64,000 bases of DNA, from positions 13,331,201 through 13,395,200 of the forward strand of contig NC_087249.1 of the NCBI RefSeq assembly GCF_037042905.1, given 5' to 3'. The DNA is from Lytechinus pictus. Taxonomy: Eukaryota > Echinodermata > Echinoidea > Temnopleuroida > Toxopneustidae. The position numbers and the translations under genes are program-made. Within the stretch, counting starts at the first letter, position 1, and each line of letters starts with the position of its first letter. Of the stretch, positions 37,493-50,081 are shown piece after piece. Under the pieces are notes generated by a model. That model had not been told where the DNA came from and ran no database searches. It saw nothing but the letters and a program-made list of their open reading frames with translations.

Positions 37493-37651
37493 TCAATGAG
37501 CCTTTCTTTTCCACAGCTGCTTGAAATACTTTTGGGAAATTGTAAAGTTGGGAGGAGACCCAGCTTTCCAGTAGATTTCTTGGGATTGTATCTTTAGACT
37601 TTGTGAAGCACACATATTACAATCTGAGGTAGTCGCCATCTTTGCTGCCAT
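37493..37651 (-). CDS. short hypothetical ORF (52 aa) with adjacent poly(A) signal
   Basis: Minus strand: ACCAAGATGGCAGCAAAGAT, i.e. ATG in a strong context (with a YY1-like AAGATGGC word), then 52 codons: MAAKMATTSDCNMC, SQEIYWKAGSPPNF, SQKYFKQLWKRKAH, stop. AATAAA follows six bases after the stop (37487-37482). Composition is protein-like and the C-terminus is basic. I recognise no family. It may be a small gene, a retrocopy fragment or the first exon of something longer whose splice donor I missed. Confidence 0.35.
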   Translation of the reverse strand: MAAKMATTSDCNMCASQSLKIQSQEIYWKAGSPPNFTISQKYFKQLWKRKAH

Positions 37652-37659
37652 CTTGGTTT

Positions 37660-39100
37660 AATTTTGAATTTCGACTTTCAACCGTACACGCAGCCTCTTT
37701 TTACTGGTACTGAAATAAAGCTTTTAGAAGCTTGTATGAGGTCAGATTTAAACAGAATCTATATGTTGTTTTATGACTGTATCTTAGAAGCCATCAGTAA
37801 GTTAAAAATAATTGGATTTCTTCTGATTTTTATTCAGAGAACAACAAAACAAAATTTTTGAAGAACTTCAAAGATCATTTAATTTGTTGATGTATTTTTT
37901 ATGCACCTTATAGAGTACATATGCATTTGTGAAGATTATAAGCATCATAAAAAGTGCATTTTTGCAAGTTTATGTGAAAGTTCATTCAAACTTCGTGAAT
38001 AGTATTCTTAATGTGATTGAACCCGTGAGTGAATAGAAATTTACACAAGTTCTATTAATCATTCTATGACATGAAAGATAAAAATAATTTCTAGTTGATG
38101 TTATATATCGAAGAGAGATTCGTGATTTTGTCTTTAATTTCAGATGGTTCCAAGATCGGGATAAATTCCACGATCGGGACATTTTTCAAGGTCAAGTCTT
38201 TAAAAAGGAGAATGTCTTTTCTTCGGCCGACAATAGGGCCTACAAAGCGCTGACATTGATGGAGGTTTTCGGCTAAGGCATTTCCAGGCAGATAAGTTGA
38301 TATCATTGAGAGATAGCCGAAGACTTCTTAAAATTTGAACTTTTCCAAATATCAGAAACTCTTATTTGAGATCAGAGATACAGACAGTAATTATGACGAT
38401 GACTGAACGATTGATTGGTAACAAGAAATGATAATTCGAATCCGGATCTTTGTTATACGATTGACATAATAGATACTCCGATCTAAGAAAAATGTCTGTA
38501 TTCTTTAATCAACACAACACTCTAATGTAACTACTACAATCTGGAGGAAAAACTCACAAAATGAAAATTGTGAATCATACCGACAGCATTTCATCACAAA
38601 CATACAATAAATTTCACAAATCATACAGCTAGTATCCAAGAAATATACAATAATTTTATTAGCAACATTGTCGAAGCTTCTGATAAAACTATGCTCAAAT
38701 CAAAGGACTTTAATCCGACACCACAGTGAAACAAAGTATCAAAGGAAGAAACAGCAAAGAAAAAAATAGACTCGATCCTCATTGTAAAGTGTAAAATCAC
38801 ATAACGCAATCGAATCAAAATAAAGGAAGGCAAGGACTAAGATTAAACTGTAGGAAATGGCAAAAAACATGGATTAAATACCACAACTCACTAAATACAT
38901 TAGATTTACCAACCATGGTGATGTGTAGAAAAAAGTTAGAAAGGGAAGGCAAACCAATCTGTTCAAATTTAATTGACCCACATAATAACGATTATGTGAT
39001 TACATATCCTACTTATAAGGCTTATATTATCATTTTCAATTAATTGATGATGGAGTTACTCCCAACGATAAGAAAAAGAAACATTTAGAAACTAATATCA
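37660..39100. other. intergenic DNA, nothing recognised
   Basis: AT-rich, without convincing ORFs, repeats or RNA genes. Confidence 0.3.
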
Positions 39101-39119
39101 TACATATTAAAGAAACATC

Positions 39120-40310
39120 TAGATATTGGACGCCAAACTTAATAAGGCAGAACTTGCAGTTGCTATTAACAACATGAACAATACCACCCCGGCAAAGACG
39201 GTCTAAAATCATAATGATTCAAAATTTATATATGGGAGTGTGGTAAAGATATATATTATTAGAGAATTGTCTTGTATAATTCAATGTGGGATAAAGATAT
39301 ATTTCCATACCAATTGTATGAAATCCTGCAAATATCTATCCTTTCAACCCTTTCAACCCTTTCATCCCTGCTTTTTGTAGGCCCATCTCACTTTCAAATA
39401 TTATGTGCAAAATAATGGGGGGGAAATATTTAGAAATATTTATATGTTTTGAGGTTTTATTCAATTCAATTTGATCAGTTCTTATCAGGCCGGGTTAAAA
39501 AAAAACGATGTACGAAAGAACAATTAAATAAGATTAGAAACAGATATACATATAAATGGAATCCAAAAACAAAAAATACAACTGCAGTCTTTTAATACCT
39601 ACAAAGGGCTTACGATCGCATGTGGAAGAAGGTTCTTCTTTTTAAACTATACAAACTCGGTTTACGAGCCAGAGTTCTCCAATGTAGACTAGAGCCCTTT
39701 TTACGAGTTTATGGAGTTAAAACCTGTACTCCAAAAAAAATATATTTTAAAAGAGGGAAATCATCAGGAAAGTAACAGCCCAATATGTTCAATGCCATAG
39801 TAAACGGCATTCGATTTAAAAGACACTGGCATTAGTGTATCTCTATTAGCTGATGAATATGGTATTTAAAAAAAACATAAAATTATATATAATAAAATAG
39901 AGCTAAAGATTATTTCAAAATGATGCTTTTTATGGAGCCTTCGCTTATCCCCTCTACCATGTCTTCGTCTTTGGTCATCCTAGTTACTCATGGAAATAAT
40001 AAAGTTAAATTATATCAAAATAAAACAATATGAGGAATACCAATTGTTGGTGTCTGATTAGACCAAAATCTAACACTTCTCAAAATATGTTCCCTTTTTC
40101 TTGCCGCGTGCCTAAATGTCCTTGGCTGCGACAATGACAAATTATCGATTTATAAGTCTAATATAATACTATAATATGTTTGTGTATGACAAAAGAGTTA
40201 TGTATATAATTATGTAACCTGTTCATACACTGTTTTGTCTGAAAATTTTGTACATGTTATTATGAAGAATTTTTTAAATAAAGAACCCTGTTGAAGGGGT
40301 ATGAATAAAA
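39120..40310 (+). pseudogene. degenerate LINE reverse transcriptase
   Basis: Scattered over three frames are typical non-LTR reverse-transcriptase phrases in the right order: NKAELAVAINNMNNTTP and GKDGL (about 39140-39210), QAGF (about 39487), YDRMWKKVLLFKLYKLGLRA (about 39610-39672), a GSxSPxMFNAIVNGI-like block and GISVSLLADE in place of the catalytic FADD box (about 39830-39860). Stops and frameshifts occur throughout. The 3' end has AATAAA and an A-rich tail near 40275-40315. Confidence 0.7.
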
Positions 40311-40999
40311 AAAAAATACCGAGAAATATTTTCAGCACTCAGTAAATACTTTGAATTATAGATTACGTCTGTAAGTTGTATGATTCGGCATCAAGCAAAT
40401 TAAAGAACTATAAAAAGAAATTACAGTATAAATGTTTAAAATACGACATTATGAGGAAAAACTGGGATTGTGGATATTTTTGAGGTGGTAGTCCTAAAGT
40501 TTCAGCCTGAAACTTCAGGTATCTCAAGTTTATTCTAACATAAAAAGCCCAAGTAGATAACGAGAGCTCGAAGCGCATCTTCAATTTTTTCATTTCAAAC
40601 ATTAAGAAAATTGAAAATTTTAAGCAGTTTTTGGTATTCGTGAAGAAGATAAGGATTATACATGTATGTAACTAAACAATAAATGCAATCGCGAAGGGTG
40701 AGCTGATTTTTTTTTTAAATATGCTGACATGAAAAGGCCCTAGCTATTATCAGTGGTGTTTGTGCTCACTACTAAAAAAAATCTGAAAGAAAAGCTGAAG
40801 AGTGTTGTAAAAGTCTGAAATAGAAAGAGCTCCAATACTTTTTGTACAGAGGAAAGTCAAAACCAGCCATAAATAAGCTGAAAATCAAATAAACAAAAAT
40901 CTGAAATCAGCTAAAAATCTGAACTCTCACATCCCTGTATTTTAAGGGCCAGAGTACCCTCGTCCCCCAGCTACGGGCCTGAACTCCCCCATTTGGACA

Positions 41000-41580
41000 C
41001 TGAAAATATACTCCCAAGCAGGGGCGGCGATCTTGGGGGTCGGGGAGTACAGTGTCCCCCCCCCCCCTCCCCCACACTTTTCGAAGCACTAAAGGAAGGG
41101 AAATGCCCTTTTCACCTGAGGAGTGGGGAGGAACCGTTTAAGGTGTTAACAATTGCCCTTTCTCGTATGAGTGGCGACTCTTACCAAAACTGCCCCCTCT
41201 CGAACGCGTTCTGTGCCCCTTTCACCTGAGAAGGGCCCGTTATATGTATGGGCAAGTGTCCCCTTACCTTCTTGTGACCTTTCTCGAAATTCAGTGCCCC
41301 TTTTTACCCAAGAGAATTGCCCCTCACAAACGTGGTCTGTGCCCCTTTCATACCTGAGAAGGACCCGTTTCTATGCCATTAGCAAGTGCCTTTTTTCTTA
41401 TAGGTGCCCTTTCTCATATCAGTGTCCCTTTTTACCCAAGAAATGTGTCCCTCACGGACGTGTTCTGTGCCCCTTTTATTCTAAGAAGGACCCGTTTATC
41501 GAGTGCCCTTTGAAACAAGAAAAAAATATTCTCATTTTTAGATGTTACTACTTATGAAGGAGTAATCCTACATGCCTTAA
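41000..41580. repeat. G/C-run repeat with internal GTGCCCCTTTTNACC tandem phrases
   Basis: Repeated phrases TGCCCCTTT-CACCTGAGAAGG-CCCGTTTAT and GTGCCCTTTCTC recur about every 60-130 bp from 41090 to 41510. They give long open frames rich in Pro, Ser and Cys with no domain. Probably the interior of a non-autonomous DNA transposon. Confidence 0.5.
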
Positions 41581-41612
41581 GTTTCATGAGTCACGTGAGT
41601 GGGGTAGATAGA

Positions 41613-41667
41613 CAGTGGCGTACAGATGGGAGGCTAAGGAAGCTCTAGCCCCCCCCCCCCCCCCCCC

Positions 41668-41703
<36 letters not shown>

Positions 41704-41839
41704 GAAATGTGATATTATTTTCTGAATATTATGCAAAAATTTATCACAATGGATTTTTGTTTTAAAAATGTCAAAATTTTTGCTCGCTCGCTTTGCTTCC
41801 TCGCAGCTTCTTATCAATTTTTGGCACATTACTCCACTG
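41613..41839. mobile_element. small hAT-like element with imperfect 8-bp target duplication
   Basis: Left end CAGTGGCGTACAG, right end inverse of CAGTGGAGTAATG. Flanks TAGATAGA (41605-41612) and TAGATAAG (41840-41847) agree at six of eight bases. The interior has a long C run followed by a long A run. Confidence 0.55.
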
Positions 41840-42118
41840 TAGATAAGTTTTTTTTTCTTTGTTTCAGATACTGCCCTTTTTTAAAGAAAAGGTGCCCTTT
41901 TCCCTGTCCCCCCACCCACTTTCAAATTCGCTCCGTTACCCCTGCTCCCAAGGAATATTTCCGCTCATTCTCATTATTCATATATTTATCAACCTTTTAT
42001 TGATTTTTCTTTTCTTCTCTTTTTTATTAATCCAACTAATTTTTAGCGTTTCATTCTCGTCTCCATCTCCACTTGAGGGACTTTCACATTGGAAGACTAG
42101 GGATAACACTAATAGGTA

Positions 42119-42485
42119 TATTGCCAATTCGTCTATTGCCAACTTGTCCACTCACCACATGGTCTACTTTCATTTAGTCTAATGCCATTCCATCCATCGA
42201 CATTTTGTCTAACAACCATTTGGTCAAATTATCACTTTGTCTAATCACCGTTTCATCTATGACCATTTCTTATAACCAGTTGGTCGAATATCCATTTCAC
42301 TTTCATTTATTTTGCATTTAGTCCAGTTAGACCGTATGGCATATGGACTAAATGGCTATTGGACCAACTGGTTATTAAACAAAACGGTGAGTGGACAAAT
42401 TGGCAATTAAACCAAGTGGATAGTGGACAAACTGATGGTAGACCAAATGATGGTAGATGAGTTGGCAATTGGAAGATTTGGTATT
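42119..42485. repeat. minisatellite array 4, with an orientation switch
   Basis: From 42119 to about 42330 the units read in the GTCTAAT direction; from about 42335 to 42485 they read ATTAGACC/ATTGGACC. The two halves therefore face each other with no real spacer. Confidence 0.7.
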
Positions 42486-43474
42486 AAACGAATTGGAAAT
42501 AAACTCATTCATACATACACTCCTGTCGATACACAAACTTAATGGACACAAAGTGAGTATTCTCTTCAGTTTAATTTATTCATGCGAGCTTTCAACTATG
42601 CTGGCCTTCCTCAGGCCTACAAACATATCAAACATCAATAACAATTTTAGTAGAAAATATATATACACAAATGTAAATCAACTCATTTTCCTATTACAAT
42701 CTATAAACTTCAAAATATGATAAAAGTCCAAGTGTTCATTATGGATAAATAAATGCTTTAATTACAATTTCAGACAGATTAATGTATTTTTCACAATGCA
42801 CATGTATGTCACTTATATATATATACACATATATACAGGTGTTTCATCAACATTTGTCATTTAACAAGCAGTCATGTTTGAACATTATTGGCTGACAAAA
42901 TGGTCTTAATATGCTATCGAGCACTGGTTTCGGGGGGGGGGGCTGGCTTGGGGGCTTCTTCTACCCCTCCTTTTTCTGGGCTCATAGTCTTGAAAACAAG
43001 CTGCTGCTAAAATATTTGCTGATATGAACAGTGTCAAATACATGGAACAGTTCATGTCATATGTTGGGTATGTAAGCTTAAGTTACATTTTGGACCCCTA
43101 AAATTCTACAGCGCTCAGGCTCGTCAGGGTAAATAACTTGGATTGTACAATTTTTGTCTCCTTTGGCACCACATAGCCTACCTTTTTTTTTTTTAAGTTT
43201 TATTTTAGTCTGAAGTTCAATGACAATAATTTGTAAGCTCATGTACTGTGCAAGGCACTATAGTAATATACCATCCCTGGCCCCGCAAGGACACTACAAA
43301 CCATAAAATTCTGGGTTGCATGGGCCAGAAACAAAATTATACTGTGGTGGCCGGAGTGAATAAAATTAGTACCGTCTGTGCATAATTCATAAGTACAGTC
43401 CAAGGATACAACACAGGTCATGTGAACTGATATTGCACAATTATATGTAGTATGCTGTTATCAAATGTGACATA

Positions 43475-43697
43475 CAGTTGTGCTCAAAAGTTAGTGAACC
43501 CCATATCACAAAATGCACTCCTTCATGCCGAGTGTTGAATATAGACTACAATGTTCGGCGAGCCGCAAGAAACAAAGTTTTTTAATGTAATATTTTATCA
43601 CCTGACTTCACAAATAAATATCTAAAAAATAGCAGAATTTGAACACTTTGAATATGTTCATCTTCTGGTGGGGTTCACTAACTTTTGAGCACCACTG
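43475..43697. mobile_element. Tc1/mariner-type MITE, 223 bp
   Basis: TA at 43473-43474 and 43698-43699. Ends CAGTTGTGCTCAAAAGTTAG and CTAACTTTTGAGCACCACTG are inverted with one mismatch near the tip, extending further through GTGAACCCC. Interior non-coding. Confidence 0.9.
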
Positions 43698-44386
43698 TAT
43701 GTGTCTACAAAATGTCAACTGAAATGAAAGTTCATTTGCAGAGATCATTCTTACCACATCAAACTAAGATGGATTCTCAATTGCAGGATCAGAATACATG
43801 CCTCCACCATTAGTAGACGAAGAAAGTAATTTATTTTTCCATTTGAATCACTTCATTGTTAGAAAGCAAGAATTCATAATAATAGACCGATTTTTTTGGT
43901 TTTACTCAGAGAATTCCAATTTTTTTCACTAAGACCAAGTTGCTATTTGGATTGATGGTTTCTAATTGAAAAGCATGTGTTTAACTTGAAGAAGTTTATA
44001 GAATACAACCAGAAGCACTTGCAAAATGTTAGTAAGAGGTTTCAATAAGCTAACTCTCATTTTAAAGCGAGAAAAGATAATTTGTGAAATATATTTAAAT
44101 TAAAAAAAAAAAGGAGATATTGATGTTGCTGATATCTTAGGAGGTTCATCAAAATGACTTAAGCCCGGAGCACATAACACGATCCGACTATGACGCGATT
44201 TATTAACAACTTGCGTTGTAACATTTAATACGAAAGTTCCAAGAAGTAAAATAATTTCATTTGAAGTTCAGCATTAATGCTAGGAATACTAAAGTCAGAC
44301 TTCTGCTTCGCTGCAAGCCAACCTTAAGTCATTACATCATTGTCATTGGAATTCAGTTGCTTTTATTAATTTCCACAGCATCCTGT

Positions 44387-47300
44387 TCAATCACGTTTGA
44401 AGTAGAAAGCGTTTCCTTGTGCCCTAAGTTCCTCTTCATATTGGGCATACTCCTGATCTAAGAGCTGACGAAGAGCTGCTCTTCGCACCTGCAAGATGGG
44501 AGACAAAGATGCTACCAATGTAATGACACAATTTTGTTATATACATTTGTACAGTATTTATGCTAGACAGCAGCCTCACTCGCTTTATCTTGAACTTGAA
44601 AATGTATTGATTTAAAATCACATGGCAGCCCAAAGCTGAATTGGGTGGAAATTACATCACATAACAAAATACGACAAATAATTATCATTCATTGAATCAT
44701 GACCAAAGAATGATAATAAGATGAAAAAGAAAAAGAGAAAATCAGGAAAATGACAGGAGGGGGAAACGGTTAATAATTTACTGGAGATGTAGGGTGTAGC
44801 AACAGGTGAATAGATTAGGGATATAATGGAAAGTGAAATATAAAAAAGGCATACAGTATATATATCAATCATATATGGTATGCAAATCTAAATCTTTGTG
44901 CAATTTTTAATGGATTTTTTTGTTTGAAATTCAAAATCGTATTAATGAAACAGTTTTATAATTCAGATTTATCAGTAAATCTGTAAGTTATTACGATGAG
45001 CCACAGAATCTCTGACCTTGTCAACCATGACCCATTTAAATCAGAGCACTACACTCCCAAATGACACACATGAGCCAAATTTGAATTTGATCAAACAGTT
45101 CTATAGTAACTGAGTCAAAAGAAGCCATATTCCAAAACAATTAACCTTTTAAACCAAAATATAGTCCGAGATTCCCTACTCCACTGCAAGAGCCAAGTTT
45201 GAAGGAAATACAGTACTTCATTTATACATGTAGCTCAAGAGCATGTTATTATTCATGTATTGACTTTAACGTGACCTTTATTCCATAAGACCTGCTTTCA
45301 CTTGTAATTCCAAAGACATCTTAATTTACTCCTTATATTCAGTTCCTTAGACCCCCATCAGGGTTTGTGAGGCACACACCAGTCTAAATAATTATGTTCA
45401 TTCTAAAAATGATTTTGAGCCAATTTACCGAAATTAGGGTTTTCCCAGCAATTGTAATCTCGCTTTTTACAGCAGCTTTCTCACTTCTCAACCTTCTATG
45501 TGCACTTGCTTCTTCCAGCTTTTCGGTCCATTCAGCTTTCTGGTTGATAAGAAGTTCACTGTCATTGAAAGGAAGAGAAAAGTACAGTGCATTAGAAATA
45601 TAGAAAACATATCACATAGTTACCGTACCATGTTGAAATCTAACACTTTGTAAATCCAGAATGAAAGGACAATTGGTTGTATAAGGCCTTTTGCTGAAGA
45701 GTTATACATGGGGTAAAGTATAAAGTTGTGCTAATTTAAATTTATTTTTTTGAGGGGGGTGGTGAGCAATAATGCTTAAAGACCCGGACCAGGCCCAAAA
45801 GCAATCAAAAGCTTTTAGCCTACTTAACACAGCAATGAAGCTTTATGCATTTCTGCTGCTTTATCAATACCAGCTGAGTATTTTGCTTTAGAATACCTCA
45901 TATTTTCAGGCTTTGAAAATAGGTTTTCTTGTGTATAGTCAGCCCCTCAAAACCATTGTGTCTAACTCAAATCCACCTGGATTCGTGCCTGCCTGATAAA
46001 AGTGATAATTATTTTAAGAAAATTTAGATCAAGTTGCTTGAGATTTTCCAGTATTACTAAGGTGATCACAGAGCTAACAGCATTCAAAGTAGAACTACAA
46101 GAGTGCTTTTATTTCTTGCATGATTTCTGATAAATAAAGAATTTAATAGTTTTGAACTTACTTCTTCACCACACCTTCTCTTGCAGCCATAAGCTCATCA
46201 TACTGTGAAAAAAAAAAGAGTAGTCCATTTCACTACTAGTACTAGCAAGAAAAATATGAAGGTTTAACAATGCAAAATCATCATGAAAAGTAGACTTTAC
46301 TGATTTAAAACCCATTCTTCATGCATTATAAATTCACTGCCAATTAAAAAACCTCGCATTGCAATCACAAGTGTCACCACAGCCCTGCATGACTGTGATT
46401 GCGATGGTTTTGAATCAGAAGTGAATTTATAACAGTAAAACATAAAGAAAATTTGACATGATTTACCCTGAACAAGAATGATATGAACTCGTTGCTTTAT
46501 TTACTTTTAAACAAAAAAAACACCTTTTTTTAATCAATTACTTTTTTTGCAGCAGAGGGATTATTGTCAGCAAACATGTGATACATTCACAGATTTCAGC
46601 TGTCTTAACGTTAAGTCAGGACATGGGAATACATACATACATGTAGGGTGATTTCAAGAACAGTGTTCGGTGTTGAGAGTGAAAAGGCTGCTGAACCGAA
46701 CTCCAACACCAAGCTGGGTTCAGAGGAGCGATACCAAAAGCGTTATCGATAGCCAGTGATGTCACACCTCTGCGCTACACTGCTGATCATCTCAAATTTA
46801 CGCGAGAAATTCTTGATGGCGAAAGTGAAATCGGGGAGAAATTGCAATAAAATTTCATAGTATGATGGTGGTCCCCAAGTCTGCACACCTAACGATTTGA
46901 GTTAAGATTTAACATGAATTTCTTTTTATTTCACAAAATCTTTCAGTTGATAATGCTCCTTACATCATTATGAGTTAGTGTGCCAAATATCTCATAAAAA
47001 TTTGAAAGAAATATATGATTTTCTTGGAAAAAACCTCGGGCAGTCAATTTCAGATTGAATAAAAAAATTGAGCCCTACATGTATGTCTGCGCACCCATTC
47101 ACTTTGCACAAGATTCAGGGATTTTTATGAGAAAGGCTGCATTTTGAGGCTGTCAAAAGAAATGCCCCAAAATCATTCATTTTTCACCACTTTGAATCAG
47201 ATTTTTTAATGAATATCTGTCTATAGATGTATTGCATGTGTAAAGTTTGTGTTTGTTGCATATCTTCTTTTACTATAGAATCGCGCAGATACACGTGTGC

Positions 47301-49966
47301 GCAGACAAGGGGGATTTTAATCGCCACTGGCGTACCTAGGATTTTCCAGAAGGGGGGCAAATTTTTGGAGAATATTTCGTCAGTGAAAAAATTTGACAAG
47401 CAAAAAAAAAAGAAAGAAAAGGTCTTCAACCAAAAAAAAGGATTTCTTACCAGAAAAAAAATTGACTAGCACAAAAAAAAACAGGTCTTCAATTTGGTTT
47501 CTCAAAAGGGGGGGGGGCACGTCCTCTGTATCAGTTGTGACTTGTCAGGGGGGGCAGGGATAGGTCCCCTGCATCAGGTACGCTAGTGGGGACTGCGCAG
47601 ACTTGGGGGAACTTGCCATACAGAATGCAAAGGTTAAAATCACTGCCAGAATCAGAAAGCGTAAATATTATTTTTCATTGAAATGTATAGAACTCTAATG
47701 ATTTGCGCTCATCTTAACTGTAAAAGATAAATTTACGGAAACTACGGGAATGTTGCATCGTGTTCGCGAGCTGCAGTTCAACACCAACAGGTCAGTAGTC
47801 AGTACCCGTTTCAAGTTCAGTGTTGGTGTTGGCAACACCAACACTGAACTTGAAACAGGTTATCACCCAAAATTGGAGGAGAATATGAACCCATGTTTAA
47901 GGCCAGTATCTAATAATTGGGGCCATGTTTAGGGATTTTCCAGCTTAAAACCATAGCGCCTACCCCATGATGTTTAACTTTACTTTAGGGATTTCTTCCA
48001 TTTCAGCGGCACATCCCCGCCCTTTCTTTGACTAGGGTGTCTGAAGCCACACTGAAAAGTGTCAGCATAAAACAGGCTAATTTAGGGGAAAATATGGCAC
48101 ATTTTTTCGGGGAAGTTCAGGCTACTAGAAAAATGTGATCTGAATTGATTATTAACTTGTGTTTGGCATGTATGGAAAGAGAAAATTCAGGGGCTTCTTT
48201 TGACAGTAAGGACAAGTTTATATGATCATTTTAAATAAGGATTTAGAGATAAATTGCAAACCCTTATTTTTGTGTGTGTTGAGATTGCCATTTCTCCATG
48301 CGTTTTCTATGGGAAAATGAAATTTCTGTTTTGCACAATTTTTGTCACTTTGTCGCAATTTTTCATTGTGATCTGGTTTCCAAATCTTTATAAAAATCAT
48401 ACCATCAGATAGAGCATAAAAAATCCTATTGGACTCTTTATGGACAAGTTTTTGGCATTAATAATAAATTTATAACAGCTCTCGGAAGCTAAAAATTTGG
48501 ATTTGTGTATGTCCATTTCTTAACTACACAGTCTATGGCAGAGAAATGCTGAAAATTTACCTAATTTCATTCTTCTTTTTTGCAGCCAATAATTGGATTT
48601 TTTTCATGTATGTCTGCGCACCCATTCACTTTGCACAAGATTCAGGGATTTTTATGAGAAAGGCTGCATTTTGAGGCTGTCAAAAGAAATGCCCCAAAAT
48701 CATTCATTTTTCACCACTTTGAATCAGATTTTTTAATGAATATCTGTCTATAGATGTATTGCATGTGTAAAGTTTGTGTTTGTTGCATATCTTCTTTTAC
48801 TATAGAATCGCGCAGATACACGTGTGCGCAGACAAGGGGGATTTTAATCGCCACTGGCGTACCTAGGATTTTCCAGAAGGGGGGCAAATTTTTGGAGAAT
48901 ATTTCGTCAGTGAAAAAATTTGACAAGCAAAAAAAAAAGAAAGAAAAGGTCTTCAACCAAAAAAAAAGGATTTCTTACCAGAAAAAAAATTGACTAGCAC
49001 AAAAAAAAACAGGTCTTCAATTTGGTTTCTCAAAAGGGGGGGGGGGGGGCACGTCCTCTGTATCAGTTGTGACTTGTCAGGGGGGGCAGGGATAGGTCCC
49101 CTGCATCAGGTACGCTAGTGGGGACTGCGCAGACTTGGGGGAACTTGCCATACAGAATGCAAAGGTTAAAATCACTGCCAGAATCAGAAAGCGTAAATAT
49201 TATTTTTCATTGAAATGTATAGAACTCTAATGATTTGCGCTCATCTTAACTGTAAAAGATAAATTTACGGAAACTACGGGAATGTTGCATCGTGTTCGCG
49301 AGCTGCAGTTCAACACCAACAGGTCAGTAGTCAGTACCCGTTTCAAGTTCAGTGTTGGTGTTGGCAACACCAACACTGAACTTGAAACAGGTTATCACCC
49401 AAAATTGGAGGAGAATATGAACCCATGTTTAAGGCCAGTATCTAATAATTGGGGCCATGTTTAGGGATTTTCCAGCTTAAAACCATAGCGCCTACCCCAT
49501 GATGTTTAACTTTACTTTAGGGATTTCTTCCATTTCAGCGGCACATCCCCGCCCTTTCTTTGAGTCTGACGTGAGTACCGGGTACCCCCCTCCCCCCCCC
49601 CCCCCCCCCCCGGATCCCAACACGAGCATCATTTCAATTATGGTGTTGACACTGGTGTTGGTGTTGTCACAACATCAACAACAGATTTCAACACCGTACC
49701 GGTACTTGAATTTAAAATCACCCATATTTGATACTACCGCTGCGATTCTTGAACGCATCCAAGCCCTGGCCGCGAGATCCGCCGCCAGGCTCCGGGGCGT
49801 GGGGAGAGTCAACCCGCCGCCAAAGTAACGGAACTCGGTACCGTATGCATACCGTACGTATGTTGTCGATTCTTACCTTTATCCGTTCTTTCTGTCGATG
49901 CAGAGCTCTCTGTAAACTTTTGTTCTCAATGTTATTTTCGAATCTGTAAGAAGTGGCTTCACTCAT
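44387..49966 (-). CDS. CFAP141: cilia- and flagella-associated protein 141 (C1orf189 homologue), four exons
   Basis: Minus-strand exons 49966-49877, 46202-46162, 45558-45429 and 44488-44387 (stop 44389-44387) join in frame to 120 residues; borders follow AG/GT. The C-terminal third (TIAGKTLISVRRAALRQLLD and QYEEELRAQGNAFYFKRD) matches the corresponding part of vertebrate CFAP141/C1orf189 (VRQAALHQLF...GKAFYVERF), which I recognise. The vertebrate protein is about 101 residues, so this one is slightly longer at the N-terminus (MSEATSYRFENNIENKSLQR). CFAP141 is a small helical protein of doublet microtubules in motile cilia. AATAAA occurs at 44367-44362, twenty bases past the stop. Intron 1 (3.7 kb) carries a near-identical tandem duplication and transposon pieces. 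An RFX X-box lies 116 bases upstream of the ATG. Confidence 0.85.
46869..47613. mobile_element. inverted-repeat element with CCCCAAGTCTGC ends, containing a nested CACTGGCGTACCT element
   Basis: CCCCAAGTCTGCACACC near 46873 and its inverse (GCGCAGACTTGGGGG) near 47595 bracket the segment. Within it, CCACTGGCGTACCTAGG (47322) and the inverse of CCACTAGCGTACCTG (about 47590) bracket a nested element rich in G runs and AAAAAAAA runs. No target duplications were found for either, so limits are approximate. Confidence 0.45.
47078..48031. repeat. tandem duplication, copy 1 (about 0.95 kb)
   Basis: Starts CATGTATGTCTGCGCACCCA and ends GCCCTTTCTTTGA. It repeats almost base for base at 48605-49563; differences I see are mainly homopolymer lengths. 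It lies in CFAP141 intron 1. Confidence 0.95.
47808..47856. repeat. perfect 24-bp inverted repeat with a one-base centre
   Basis: Arm GTTTCAAGTTCAGTGTTGGT-GTTG, central G, then the exact complement. The same palindrome is present in the duplicate at 49340-49388. Related words (GGTGTTGGTGTTG, CAACACC) recur nearby at 46665-46730 and 49640-49690. Confidence 0.95.
48605..49563. repeat. tandem duplication, copy 2
   Basis: Second copy of 47078-48031, offset about 1.53 kb, with a 573-bp unduplicated spacer between them (48032-48604). Confidence 0.95.
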
Positions 49967-50081
49967 TTTGCTGAATGGTCACTAAATTTATAGCTGACAC
50001 TTCTCTCAATGTTTTTTGTCACCTCAGCTATACGCTAGCCCTCATATTCATAACCGGCACCGGAAATGTAACTCGCTTGTT

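Noticed and set aside
41171-41557. 128-codon frame
   Set aside because: Runs through a tandem GTGCCCCTTT-type repeat and has no domain.
47184-47469. 80-codon frames, repeated identically at 48711-48993
   Set aside because: Identical because of the tandem duplication; they cross transposon tips and A/G runs, with no domain.
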